From: Microplitis mediator
Lineage: Eukaryota > Arthropoda > Insecta > Hymenoptera > Braconidae
Direction: 5' to 3'
DNA: 64,000 nt
Assembly (NCBI RefSeq): GCF_029852145.1
Contig: NC_079971.1
Span: 620,001-684,000 of the forward strand
Shown: positions 33,175 to 45,403 of the stretch, piece after piece
Position numbering within the stretch: the stretch's first letter is position 1
Layout: every line of letters starts with the position of its first letter
Translations under genes and position numbers: made by a program
The notes under the pieces: model-generated
What the model was told of the DNA's origin: nothing
Seen by the model: the letters and a program-made list of their open reading frames with translations, nothing else
The model's database searches: none

Positions 33175-35079
33175 GGTTTTATGATTTAATCAAATTATGA
33201 TTTAAAGAAACAATACAATTTGAAATTTGTCAAAATTTAATTTTTTTTATTATACCGTGAACTTTCAAAATAACTTGGAAAGTACTCTAGCGGTCGATCA
33301 AAGAAAATAATCAGACAACTTTCTTTGATTGCCGCAACACTTGAAGAAAATTCATCCGTCCAAAAGTTGTAATTTGTTACAACTTTCCGGGGGGCAAAGT
33401 GACCACCCAACAATTTATAGTAATTTAGTATCTTAGCAGATTATTTTCCAGAGCCGCGTCCCCATTTTTACTCTCCTTAATCAAAAATTTTATCTGTCCA
33501 TCTTGCCCCCAAAATTTTAAAACACTCCAATAAATTAAAAACCGTAAAATAATTAAAAACAAATCAAATAATTAGTGACTAGAAATAAAATGTCGCTGAA
33601 AATTCTTGAAAGTTCACTTTACCCCCTTTTCTGTACAAGTGCAGAATAAAAGTGAATGTTGTATATAGATATTGCAGAATAAAATACATATAAAAATAAT
33701 TTAAAAGATAAATCTAATACAAGAATAGACCCATAGAGATTTAAATAATCGTGCGTACAATCAGTGAACAGAACTCACTGTACTATACGCCAGTACTCGT
33801 TATACTTGTTTCTAACTTAAATAAAATACGTTATGTTATATCGCGTGATCCGTTGAAACTTGGCGTCATAAAATGCTCCACCCACCAGCACGCGCATACT
33901 TTTCACGCGTTTACTTTTCTGTCTGCACTAGTTTCATTCCCCGGTAAGATAATATTGCAAGAAGTCTTTAAATGTCGTGGAAAGTTTATCTGTAAAATAG
34001 TTGCGCTTGTACTTGCGCTTGGATTCATGAAACTAAGAAATGTATAAAACAAAAAAGCAAAAAAAACCAATGACCCGAGTTTTAACTCAAAGTTGGCTGC
34101 TCTTTGATATAATTCAATACCGACTTTAAAACTAAACTCAACTAAACTAAATTCATAAATTTTGTCATAATAAAATTATAATATTTTTAGCTCGATTTTA
34201 TTTTTAATTGACTGTATATATATCTGTCATATATTTATATAATTTACTAATATTTTACCGTCAAGTTTTTATTTATTGATAGCTCTTTAAGGCCAAATTT
34301 ACGTCTATTTTGACACGGGATGTAAAAAAACTCATTCATCCCTTGGCTCTCGTGACGTCGCTCAGACCAATGACAAGTCCGAGCATAAATATATATAAAT
34401 TTTTATGTGAAATAATAAATATTGTCCTTCTAAATGACAAGATACATTTTATTTTATTTTATAAAAATTGTTTTCGTTATTAAAAATTGAAATTAATGAG
34501 GTGACTTTTTTTTTTTTGAATTTTTTTCAATTCGTGCAGACATAAATAAAAAAAGCGCGACGAGTGAGCACGAGACGATAAGACTAAAAATAATAATCTG
34601 TGGGTGAAAATGTCCATTTTTCGTTATTATTTAAAAATAAAAATTGACTCAAGAGATTAAAGAGTAGATGGGGAATTGAAACGGCATTCGTTAACGACAG
34701 TGACCCACTTTTTTGTCGGTAATAACGGTAATAAAAAAAATAATAAAGTGCGTAAGTTTCCTCTAAAATGAAATAGATGCAATTTATTTTTATAACAGCA
34801 AATTAAAAATTATAAAAGTTTTATGAGTTTTTAATCCTTACATTTTAATTTTTGAATATAAAAAAATGTTAATCAGGGCTGACGTCGGGTTACACTTGAT
34901 GGTGACGATATCGAGCATATTAAAACTCATAGAGCTGGAAATTAATCGTGATTTGTGAGTTAATGGGTAAATCTTGGGTGATGAGTGAGTATAATCCTCA
35001 GATGAGCCATTTGATAACTTTATTGGCTCGCGTTTAATTTATGAAAACATATTTTGGATTTTAAATTACGTATTTTATC
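33175..35079. other. Spacer, no gene seen
   Basis: AT-rich. The 98-codon ORF at 33751 begins with GTG, has no recognisable domain and was not called. GGGGCAAA/TTGCCCC fragments at 32763, 33394 and 33505 may be remains of another TIR family. Confidence 0.35.
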
Positions 35080-36640
35080 TATGAAATTTTTTTTAACGAT
35101 TCTGAGCAAGTGCGCATGTGTACAAATGTACAAACTCTTGATTTTTTTGAAATTCATTAATCACTTTGAATATTTCTCCAGAAAATTTCAAAAATTTCCC
35201 AAATTTGAGGCCTTCAAAAATTTTGAGACCAATCTGTCAAGTTTTTGAATAAATCCAAAAATATGAATTTTTTTTTAAAGATTTTGAGCAAGTGCGCATG
35301 TGTACAAATGTACAAACTCTTGATTTTTTTGAAATTCATTAATCACTTTGAATATTTATTGAGAAAATTTCAAAAACTTCCCAAATTTGAGGCCTTCAAA
35401 AATTTTGAGACCAATCTGTCAAGTTTTTGAATAAATTCAAAAATATGAATTTTTTTTTAATGATTTTGAGCAAGTGCGCATGTGTACAAATGTACAAACT
35501 CTTGATTTTTTTGAAATTCATTAATCACTTTGAATATTTCTCCAGAAAATTTCAAAAACTTCTCAAATTTGAGGCCTTCAAAAATTTTGAGACCAATCTG
35601 TCAAGTAGTTTTTGAATAAATTCAAAAATATGAAATTTTTTTTAATGATTCCCGGGTCAGAAATAAAACTTGATTTAGACTTGGTTTACCAAGTCGAAAT
35701 TTGGACCTGTTTTTTATAAGACTACCTCGACTTTTTTTTACGGAGATATAAAATACATTGAGTTTTCGCCTTGGTTTAGACTTAACTGGCTTACTTAGTC
35801 ACGATTCAAGACGAAAAAGTTGAAATCAAGTCGAAATTGACTTCCCTGATTAAAAAAGAGAATCAAAAAGCATTAGAAAGAATTAATTTTTCAATATTTT
35901 TAATCCTTTTTAATACTACCAATCCTATCTTAAATATGGTCCCGGTACATGGCTCAATCCTTTTTAATTCTCTTTTTTAACCAGGGTTGGTTTAGACTCA
36001 TCTTAAATTTTAAGACGAAAAAGTCAAGATCAAGTCGAAATTGACTTGGTTTAGACTTATTCGACTTAAAATACAAGGCGAAAAAGTCTAAATCAAGTCG
36101 AAATTGATTTGATTTAGACTTATTCGACTTAAATGATAAGGCGAAAAAGTCCAAACTACGGTGATATAATTTTTATAAATTAAGGCGAAAGTAAGGCAAA
36201 TAAATAACTTTTTTTCAACTTGGTTCAGCAAGTCAAAAGTGACGTGAATGACTATCGTGCTCAAAGAAAGGACGAATGAGTTCAAACTAAGATCAAAAAA
36301 TTCAAATAAGTTGAAACTAAGATGAAAAAAGTTCAAAAAGTTGAAAAAAATTTAATTTAAGTCGAAAAAGTCGAGATCTTATCGAAAAATCGTCAGCAAA
36401 TCGATAACTCCAAAAGAAAATAAGGTAAAGCGAGCCTGAATCAAGTTTCATTTTTGACCCGGGTTCTGAGTAAGTGCGCATGTGTACAAATGTACAAACT
36501 CTTGATTTTTTTGAAATTCATTAATCACTTTGAATATTTCTTGAGAAAATTTCAAAAACTTCCCAAATTTTGAGGCCTTCAAAAATTTTGAGATCAATCT
36601 GTCAAGTAGTTTTTGAATAAATTCAAAAATAGAATTTCAA
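35080..36640. repeat. ~182-bp tandem repeat, four units, the fourth split by an insertion
   Basis: Units start near 35080, 35263 and 35445, each with GAGCAAGTGCGCATGTGTAC, ATTAATCACTTTGAATATTT and GAGACCAATCTGTCAAG. A fourth begins at about 35632, is interrupted at 35650 by an 813-bp element, and resumes at 36464. The three 61-64 codon ORFs here are the same repeat read three times. Confidence 0.92.
35651..36463. mobile_element. CCCGGG-terminus motif-array element with TT duplication
   Basis: CCCGGGTCAGAAATAAAACT at the left and GTTTCATTTTTGACCCGGG at the right are inverted copies. TT flanks both sides (35649-35650 and 36464-36465). Comparison with intact units (GATTCTGAG or GATTTTGAG) shows the target was GATTCTGAG, so the TT was duplicated on insertion. 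The interior is built from AAGTCGAAATTGACTT and GGTTTAGACTT motifs. Confidence 0.88.
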
Positions 36641-37584
36641 AAATTAATTTTTTATCAGCTTTTGGATTTTGTGCTGATATTCAAAGCCATGGTTTTGATA
36701 AATCTGATAAAATAAAAAATCTATTTATTTTTGATATATTTTTGTCGCGTTTTATATTCTCATGAAGTTGACGTCAGATGAATTTTTGAAAACCAGCGAG
36801 TGCACAATACGCGGTATCAAAGTAAATATTTTATGAACTCGGACATTAAAAATTTCCATACATACAGCATAAAGTTAAAAAAAAAAAACTTGAACGCAGA
36901 TTGAGGATCCCTAGAATTATTATTTCATTTCCTGTTTCGTTACCGTGTATCTCCTTAGGGCAAAACGTAAAGTAGAATTGTAATTGCAGTCCTGAAAGCT
37001 TCTTTACAGCGTAGTCACGGTTCAAAAAGCTTTTTCCTTTACTTTGAATTTACTAGCGCACCTCGAAATACGATAGCGTCTCATCGGGCCCTGTAAATTA
37101 ATTCCATAAAACAGTTTTATAACTGGGATATTAACTTTCTTGTCGGTCATCCACAAAAATCATGGCATGTCCGCGTAAAAAAACGTTAGAGAAAATACGA
37201 GAAATAAATAAATTAAATTGAATTGACGTTAAAATTAAAAACTAATGACAATAAAAAAAATTTATTAACATTTAATGAGTCAATAAAAATATTTACTTAC
37301 AAGTACCTTTGGCAGCTCAAACAATAAAGCATTTTACGAGGCAATAAATGCTGAGCTAAATTGTAATCAATATGTGCTAAATTTAAATTTAATATTATAG
37401 ATAATTAATCCTATTTTATCGCTTGCTAGAAATATCCTCGCCCATTTACAAGTCAATTAAAAATTTTCAAATGTTACGTTTTTAATTTTCTCTTGTTATT
37501 TACATTCTAAAGTAAAGAGTAATTAAATTTTTATTTTTATTTTCGACACAAATATTAATTAGTTCTAGAATTTAAAAAAAAATA
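36641..37584. other. Spacer, no gene seen
   Basis: AT-rich with a slightly GC-richer stretch at 36900-37180. No convincing ORF or repeat. Confidence 0.35.
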
Positions 37585-38720
37585 GTGTGTGCAGTTGTCT
37601 CCCATGGGAGAAAATTTACAGGCCACTTTCCATTAAAATATATAGACAGTGTCATCTGCCCGCATCTGCCTCCATCTGCCTGTATCTGCCCGACGTCTAT
37701 TACCAAAAAAATATAATTCTTTTTAGAGGTTTTGCGTTTTTTTCCACTAAAGGGCATCGTAATAAACAAAAAACGTTAGTATTGTATGGAGTTATCTCCA
37801 ACAGGGAAAAAGTTATGGATTACTTTTCATAGACAGTCATCTTCATTTATCTTCATTCATCTTCATTCATCCTCATATGGGTCTGAATTCGAAAAATAAA
37901 TTTTTCTTAGGACTTTTTTCTGTTTCTTCTACTAGAAGGCATCATAATGAACAAAAAACGTTTGTATTGTATGGAATTATTTCCAACAGGGAAAAAGTTA
38001 TAGGCTACTCTTCATAGACAGTCATCTTCGCCAATCTTCACCCATCCGCACATGAGTTTGGATTCAAAAAATAAATTTTTCTAAAGACATTTGTCGGTTT
38101 TTCCTACTAGAGGGCATCATAATGAACAAAAAACGTTGGTATTGTATGGAGTTATTCCCAACAGAGAAAAAGTTACGGGCTACTCTTCATAGACAGTTAT
38201 CTTCATATATCTTCATTCATCCTCATATGGGTCTGAATTCGAAAAATAAATTTTTCTCAGGGCTCTTTTGGGGTTTTTCTACTAGAGGGCATTGTAATGA
38301 ACAAAAAATGTTTGTATTGTATGGAATTATTCCCAACAGGGAAAAAGTTACGGGCTACTCTTCATAGATAGTCATCCTCATTTGTCTTCATTCATCCTCA
38401 TATGGGTCTGGATTCGAAAAATAAATTTTTTTTAAGACTTTTTTCCGTTTCTCCTACTAGAGGACATCATAATGAACAAAAAATGTTTATATTGTACGGA
38501 GTTATTCCCATCAGAAAAAATTTTCGGGTCTCTCTCCCTAAAAAACATAGACAGCGTCATCTGCCTGCATCTGCCCGACGTCGATTGCGAAAAAAATAAT
38601 TTTTTTTCTAGAGATTTCGTGTTTTTTTCTACAAAAGGACATCGTAAGGAACAAAAAACCTTCTTGTTGTGCGGAGTTATCTCCCATAAAAAAATTTTAC
38701 AAGCCTCTTACCATAAAAAT
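37585..38720. repeat. Tandem repeat, ~175-185 bp period, about six units
   Basis: AACAAAAAACGTT-type blocks start at about 37765, 37950, 38125, 38300, 38475 and 38650. Units also share GGAGTTATTCCCAACAG, CATAGACAGTCATCTTC and CATCCTCATATGGGTCTG. The outermost units are most diverged. ORFs such as 38122-38367 and 38472-38831 are products of the array. Confidence 0.9.
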
Positions 38721-41157
38721 ACATATTCCGCGAAATTTTCCATTTCTCCCCTGGAAAAAAATTTCTTCTACAGCAACTGGAAGGTCGGATTAATAACGGT
38801 CCGTTTTGTCTGCCTTGTAATCAATTATTAAATTAGTACTCCCCTTATTAGCTCAGTATATAATTTAAATGCAAATACATTTATCTAAATAAAAAAGTAT
38901 CATTTATTAATATCATAGATTAAATTGCTCACATATTATTCATATACATACAATGTATTACATATTCCTACTACCAATTAAATATTGTGTAACTAAATTA
39001 ACTTTATGATAGTTATTAACACCCATAATATGTTACTGATACAAAAGATAAAAGGAAAACTAAAAGCAATCTTACGGGTATGGTCGTTATCGAAAGTTGG
39101 TTAATAACTCGGATAATACAGAACGTGTGGGTTGTGCTGTCGCAATTTATTGATAGTCAGGAATATGTCGGCTGTGCATATATCATATATATAAGTAAGG
39201 GACAATTAAATAATGTACACCCGAGTACAGTCTGCACTGTAACAGGAGGAATGGGCTAAAGTGTGCACGGATGGAAGATGATAATAAATGTTGTATTGAT
39301 AGCATTAGAGTCGAGTTATAGCAGAGGTTGGAAGGTGATTTTCCGATGGAGAGTGCCTGGATTGAACTGGTTTCGCCTGTAAGCTTCGTGTTATACCCTT
39401 AAAATAAATTGAGCTATCGATCGAGGAGTATGTGCGGCTGGAGATGACGTTAGCTGTATGAATAGTTTCCCAAATGTAAATAGTTTATGTTTTAGTCAAC
39501 GTTGCATAGACTTATATGTACATGTACATGTCTGACAAACTCGCTGGCTTTTATTTAGTACTCTCTGGGCGTACACAGACGTGAGTAGAATGCTATGACC
39601 TTCGCGTTTATTTTTTTACTTTATAATTAATTGCGTGTCAATGGTTGCTGGGTATGACGAAATTATGATTTATTGAGTGCACTTTTTTTTTTTCTGAATC
39701 TTGATTATTGTTCGAGATAATTAGACGTTTAGGGTGATCGCTGGAAAGGAAATTTTGTCCTCTATAATAATGCTCTTGTATAATATCTCGTAGGATCGAT
39801 AGTTAAAGAGATATTTTAATATCTAGTTGAAGGAAAAAACATTTGCTCTTTATGGTAAAGTTGTTTAATTATTTAATTGTTTAAAGAGGCATAATTTTAA
39901 AACTATTGATTTTACGACATTTTTTTTTAGACAAAACTTGTAGATAATTAAATTAGCTTTCCAATGACCATATATTATGTATACTTATCTTATATATTTA
40001 ACGATATATCGATAAAAGTCGCGTTAAAAATTTCTTGGCGAGAATTTTTTTTTTTTTTTTTTTTTCTCAGAGGATTTATTATGAGTATCTGTGAACAGGG
40101 AGTTAAAATGGTCTCAGTACAATTGAAGTAAATCGGATGTACATTATTCCACAATTTTATTTCAAACAATGTGTTTTCTGTGTCGTCTTGTCAATATAAT
40201 GGAGTAGAGGGAGATTGAATATTTAAAGATCCAGCTCTTGAGTGGAGGTAATTGTGCCGGAGGAAGTGCATTCATGGATAGGCTTATCTTCTGTTCTCGA
40301 GGCTAAAGTGAGACATATCGATTGCTAAAGCCGATAATGGATGTAACGAATAAATGTACAGATAAAAAAAAAATAATAAACAATAGATATTTTACGGCTT
40401 AAATATTTCACTTACTGGCTCCGCTATAAATCAGGAAAATTTTTAATTCTGAAATATTGCGATTATTATTTCGCAAAGATCCGAGTACTCGGGATAGCAT
40501 TCAGTACTTGAATTGTTGGCACATAACTTTTTATCTGTGTACTCTTCGTTGCTAAGTATACTTTTATTTAAGTACTATTTACACTCTAGTTAATTTCCTC
40601 CTCCGGGGATTATTATTGTAATTTTTTTGAGGAAAACCTTCGGGTACTTAGAGCACTAGTAAACTTATGAGTACTTACTATACCGTATATTCTTATTAAC
40701 GCTGGAAAAATGGAAAATTTATTCATGACGATGAAATATTTCCTGAGAGAAAATTTCTTTTGAATTGTTCGATAAAAAATTCTATCGAGTTGAATTTATT
40801 TATTTATCTTATTTTTTTTTTAATGGAAATGCTGACATACATCGGAACTGGAAAATTTAACAGATTTTTCAGGCAATAAATCAGGATTGAATTGTATAAA
40901 TTGCGATTTACTTTTTGTTTGATAAAAAAATTTCAAGTGTAAGTTAAAGTGATTTTTTTTTTAACTTCAAAGTGCACTTGCAGTTGGTTTTGAAATAAAA
41001 GCTTTCAAGTTTTTAATTGATTTTGTAATGAATTAGAAAAAAAATTTTTTAAACGAATTAAATTTTTTTTTCCTGTTCAATATTTTGATTTTTTTCAAAA
41101 TTGCCTTATTCAATAAATTTTTTTTTTTAATCTATCGACCTAATAAATTTATAAATA
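38721..41157. other. Spacer, no gene seen; one diverged satellite unit
   Basis: AT-rich. About 39730-40020 holds a single diverged unit of the TTGTAG-AATTAAATT satellite. A stretch at 39240-39440 is GC-richer but without a usable ORF. Confidence 0.4.
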
Positions 41158-42101
41158 CACTGTAAAAAATCACCGAGGTACGTCCAAGTGGTGAAGGTGT
41201 TAAAATTATCGGTGTTAAATTTACCCCCGAAAGCGGTGTTAAAATAACGCTGCCACCGGTGTAAATATTCTGTACCGGTGTTAAAAGAACGCCGCCGCCG
41301 GTGTAGATATTTTTCACCGGTGTTAAAATATTTTGCTTTGTGAATATTTTTACTTACTCGATCACTATACTTGTTAATAAATGATATTTTTTATTAATTT
41401 TCATGAAGAATTGACATTTTTCGTGTTTTATAATTATTAAAGTTAATACTCCAAGCGGACGCAATTTGCCCGCTTTTACACCGGTTACCCCGCTTTTACA
41501 CCGATATTATTCCGTTTTTACACCAGTTACCCCGCTTTTTACACCGGTTTTACTCCGTTTTTACACCAGTTACCCCGCTTTTACACCGGTTTTACTCCGT
41601 TTTACACCAGTTACCCCGCTTTTACACCGATATTATTCCGTTTTTACACCAGTTACCCCGCTTTTACACCGATATTATTCCGTTTTTACACCAGTTACCC
41701 CGCTTTTTACACCGGTTTTACTCCGTTTTTACACCAGTTACCCCGCTTTTACATCGGTTTTACTCCGTTTTACACCAGTTACCCCGCTTTTACACCGATA
41801 TTATTCCGTTTTTACACCAGTTACCCCGCTTTTACTCCGTTTTACACCGGTTACCCCGCTTTTACACCGATATTATTCCGTTTTTACACCAGTTACCCCG
41901 CTTTTACACCGGTTTTACTCCGCTTTTACACCGGTTACCCCGCTTTTACACCGATTTTACTCCGCATTTACACCGGTTACCTCGCTTTTACACCGGTATT
42001 TTTAACACCGGTGAATTACTTCTCCTACACCGGTGTAATTTAATTTTAACACCGGGCTGAGTTAAAACGAGTCCATTTTCAACACCGCTCTTTTTACAGT
42101 G
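41158..42101. mobile_element. CACTG-terminus element with ACACCGGT array, TA duplication
   Basis: CACTGTAAAAAATCACC and CTCTTTTTACAGTG are inverted termini flanked by TA (41156-41157 and 42102-42103). The left part has spaced CACCGGTGTTAAAA motifs. From about 41470 to 42000 a tight array alternates TTTTACACCGGTTACCCCGC and TTTTACACCGATATTATTCCG. Motifs invert again near the right end. The 179-codon ORF at 41466 is translation of the array. Confidence 0.88.
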
Positions 42102-42103
42102 TA

Positions 42104-43859
42104 ATTTTTTTAACAAAAAAAAAAGTAGGTCGAGCAAAACACGATTAGCAATTAGCGCAATTGAAATAAGTAACAAGTAAGTTTAGTAACCTAGTGAGAT
42201 TAAAGCTGAAAAATGTACTTCCATTAGTATTTCGCTTATTCGATTTAAATAACTCGATCGCCTGAGATAAAAGCAATTTTAGTTTCTCGACATGGTTTTT
42301 TGTTCTTTTGTAGTTGGCAATTTGAACAAATGGCACATACTCCCCAGTGGTTTAAACGCAAGCTCAATAAGTAAACGAGAAATTGAAAAATAAGTGCACT
42401 GCTGTATGTGCTGAAAGAATTTCGCGAAAGAAAAAAAATTCACCTCATGCCTTCTAAGACTGGAAACCTTTGGATCCAATTCTCGGGTCTACTTGAATTT
42501 CTTCAGCTCAGCTATTTTTATTTTATATAAATAATTTTCATTCATACGTGTGCGGCCTACCAAGTGTCAGTTTTATCAATAAAATTTTTTTTTTCAGTCA
42601 ATATTTTCAAAAATAAATAAACGAATAAATTACACCCACGCGAAATGAAAATATACCAACGTCACAGGGTTTTGTTTATAATTAAAATCATACAGGGAAA
42701 TATTTTTTTTTGATTCAATCTCTTGCCCTTAAAGTTTTCTCCCATTCCGGGTTTTTCAATAAATGTCCAAACTTTTATCGCCATTATTTCCTCTTATCTT
42801 TCTATTATTTTCCCGTGTCTCCAACTATACTAGACATTCATTGTTTCATGTTGGACATTTAGAACTTTTGAGATGGAAATTTATGTTATTCAAAAAAGAA
42901 AAATAATTTAAACAGAAATTTAATTCACGGGAGAAAAATCATTTACAAGATAACGGGAAAATCGATAATTAATAAAATTTTTTTTAAATTACTAGAGGAA
43001 AAGTTTAATTCGGAATATGAATATTTTTTTTAGTAATTATTGAAAAAATTCGGTTGAGTGAACAAAAAGTTATTGAAAGATGTGGAAATATTATTTTTAT
43101 TATTTGAAATTCGGAGATAATTAAAAATAGAAATAGATAAATTTTTAATATTCGAAAAAATGGGCAGTGAAACGAAAAATGGAAAAAATTGAAAATTTAG
43201 TTTTCGTCCTTTGATATTTTAATTAAATATTAAATTTTTTTTTGCGGTATAGAGGTAGAGTTTTGTTTGACAAAAGTAATCATATATTTTATTACAATTC
43301 GGTTCACCGGGTAAACTAAATAGTGGGCTATTGAAAAAAATCACATTTTCTTTTACATTTTGTTGAAAATGCAAACAAAGTTATTTTGTATATTTAATAT
43401 ACCCAGTGGCAAATGCCACTGAATATTTTTTACAAAAGAATATTCAAAAACTAGCAAATTGGACGCGAGGTAAAATTACCCTATTTTTTTTTGTAAATTT
43501 AATTTTCATTAAAAAATTTATTTGAATTTCTAATGTCAATAGAATCGTGCGTTTAAATTTTTTTCATGCCCATTTTTTCCCTTTTTATTTTACTCTTTCT
43601 TCGTTATCATAAAACCCAAAAAAATTCTATCCATTTTTAATACCCAGTAAACTATCACCTCAATTAATCTTCTAGCCTACAGAGACCTAAAGCCCATTAA
43701 ACTCTTTTTGTAGCCGGAAAAAAGTTAAAACGAGTGGATATGAATTCCCAAGACATTTTCAATCCTTGCCTCCGCACATCCTCAATAAAAAAATCGGCCT
43801 GTCAGTTGACCCTGCGGGCCAGCCCCAAAACTTCCCGCTGTTTTCGAGCTCAAGAACTT
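42104..43859. other. Spacer, no gene seen
   Basis: AT-rich; only short ORFs without start context or domains. Confidence 0.35.
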
Positions 43860-44505
43860 CCCGTTGTTTTCGAAAAAAAACGTTTTTCTACATTTTTTCT
43901 CAAACGAATAAACCGATTGAGACGGTTGAGGTGGCAATCGACGCATTTTATCAAGTTCTAAAGCTGATCAAATTTTGAATTCGATTTATCGAGTCGTTTT
44001 TGAGAAATTCCAAAAAAACAAAAAATTTTTTTTTCAATTCTTTCGACAAAGGTTTCTCTTGAATGAATGAACCGATTTTGATGGTTGAGGTGTCATTCGA
44101 CGCGGCTTATAAAGCTCTAGAGCCCAGTCCATTTTGGAATTAATCCATCGAGCACATTAAAAGTTATCCAAAAAAAACATTTTTGAAAAAATTGAATTTT
44201 TTGGAATATCTCTGAACGAGCCCTACCGATCAAGCTCAATTTCTCATAGCTTCAAGATATTGACAAGCCGCGTCGAATGACACCTTAAAGTTCAAAATCG
44301 GTTCATCCGTTCAAAAGATACAGGTATTTACATACGTACGTACATACATACACTCGGACATCATCTTGAAATTAGTCAGAATAGCTTCCTAGGACCTCAA
44401 AACGTCGACATCTGATGGAAATTCGATTTTCGTAAGTCGGACCGAAACCAATAACTCCTCAAATTTTTTAAAATTTACAATTTTCTTAGCGGGAAGTTAA
44501 AAATC
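43860..44505 (+). repeat. Dispersed repeat, copy 2 (opposite to 30270-30815)
   Basis: Carries CATTCGACGCGGCTTATAAA, ACATACGTACGTACATACAT, CTTCCTAGGACCTCAAAACG, GTCGGACCGAAACCAATAAC and TTTTCTTAGCGGGAAGTTAA, the reverse complement of blocks in copy 1. Internally it repeats the AAATCGGTT-CATTCG-TTC module about three times. ORFs at 43734 and 43766 are fragments. Confidence 0.85.
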
Positions 44506-45403
44506 AAAATCTAAAAAGTTCATCCCTCACTTTTCCAAAAAAACCCTTCTGCCTTTCATACAAAATAAAAAATAAATAAAAATATATGACAGTATCATAG
44601 AACGCACATCTGATAATTGTATAAAACCGGAAGCAACCCATTACCCGGTCGCAGAGCAGAGGCTGGAAGCAAATGACGATGCGAGTAACCCAGGTCTCGG
44701 TACATAACATCAGAGATACCTCTGGCAATACGTACCAGTAACAACACCAGTGTCATATCATATGTCCAATATATATTTATAATAATAATATACATTCGCT
44801 TTATGTTTATCTCCGTTAATCTGATTGACCTTGTTATCTATTTGTTGCTTATCGTCGTTTCATAATAATAATAACAGTAATCATAATATTAGCATTAGTA
44901 ATAAACAAGTGATCTATATTTTTAAATATATTAAATATATAAAAAAAAAATTCGCATTTTAAAATACGTCCCTGAAACATGAAAGTTTAATCATTATTAT
45001 TACACTACTTTTTAATACTTAGTGATAAAGTGATTTTGTAATATCTTTTGAAATATATATATATGCATGTTCATATACATTTATATATTTCTTTTTCTTA
45101 CGGATGTGTAGAGTGAATGGAAATAATAATTAACATGCGATGAAGTTTATTACGTACAATGATTAATTAATTAATTAATTATTATTAATTAAATCAATTG
45201 TAATTACCTGTGTATTACTATTAATATTGTGTTTAATTATGTTTTAATAATAGATATGCCGTGGGATAAATAATGAAGATGGGAACCAGTAGTTGTAGAT
45301 AAGAAAAAAAAATAAATATAAGAGAATTGAAATAAATAGAAGAACAATAATTCGTTTGAGAAGAAAGTGAGGAAGTTTCGAAAAAATTTAATACGAAGTG
45401 AAG
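44506..45403. other. Upstream region of the first LRR gene
   Basis: AT-rich with TAA/ATA microsatellites; promoter and 5'UTR presumably lie toward 45403. No TATA box was assigned. Confidence 0.35.

Noticed and set aside
33751..34047. 98-codon ORF
   Set aside because: Opens with GTG, no domain, no splice partners, AT-rich spacer.
35054..35615. Three similar 61-64 codon ORFs in a row (possible small-peptide gene family)
   Set aside because: They are the same ~182-bp tandem monomer read three times; the fourth copy is split by an insertion.
38122..38831. ORFs repeating KKRWYCMELFPTEKK-like text
   Set aside because: Products of the ~175-185 bp array; unit-length differences break the frame between units.
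41466..42005. 179-codon ORF of repeated FTPVTPLLHRYYS
   Set aside because: It is translation of the ACACCGGT array inside a TIR element; the repeat unit lacks stops in this frame. No other support for coding.
25871..45403. Endogenous viral or polydnavirus segment in the gene-poor region
   Set aside because: No recognisable viral gene, capsid, polymerase or typical segment gene was seen; the region is explained by repeats and AT-rich spacer.
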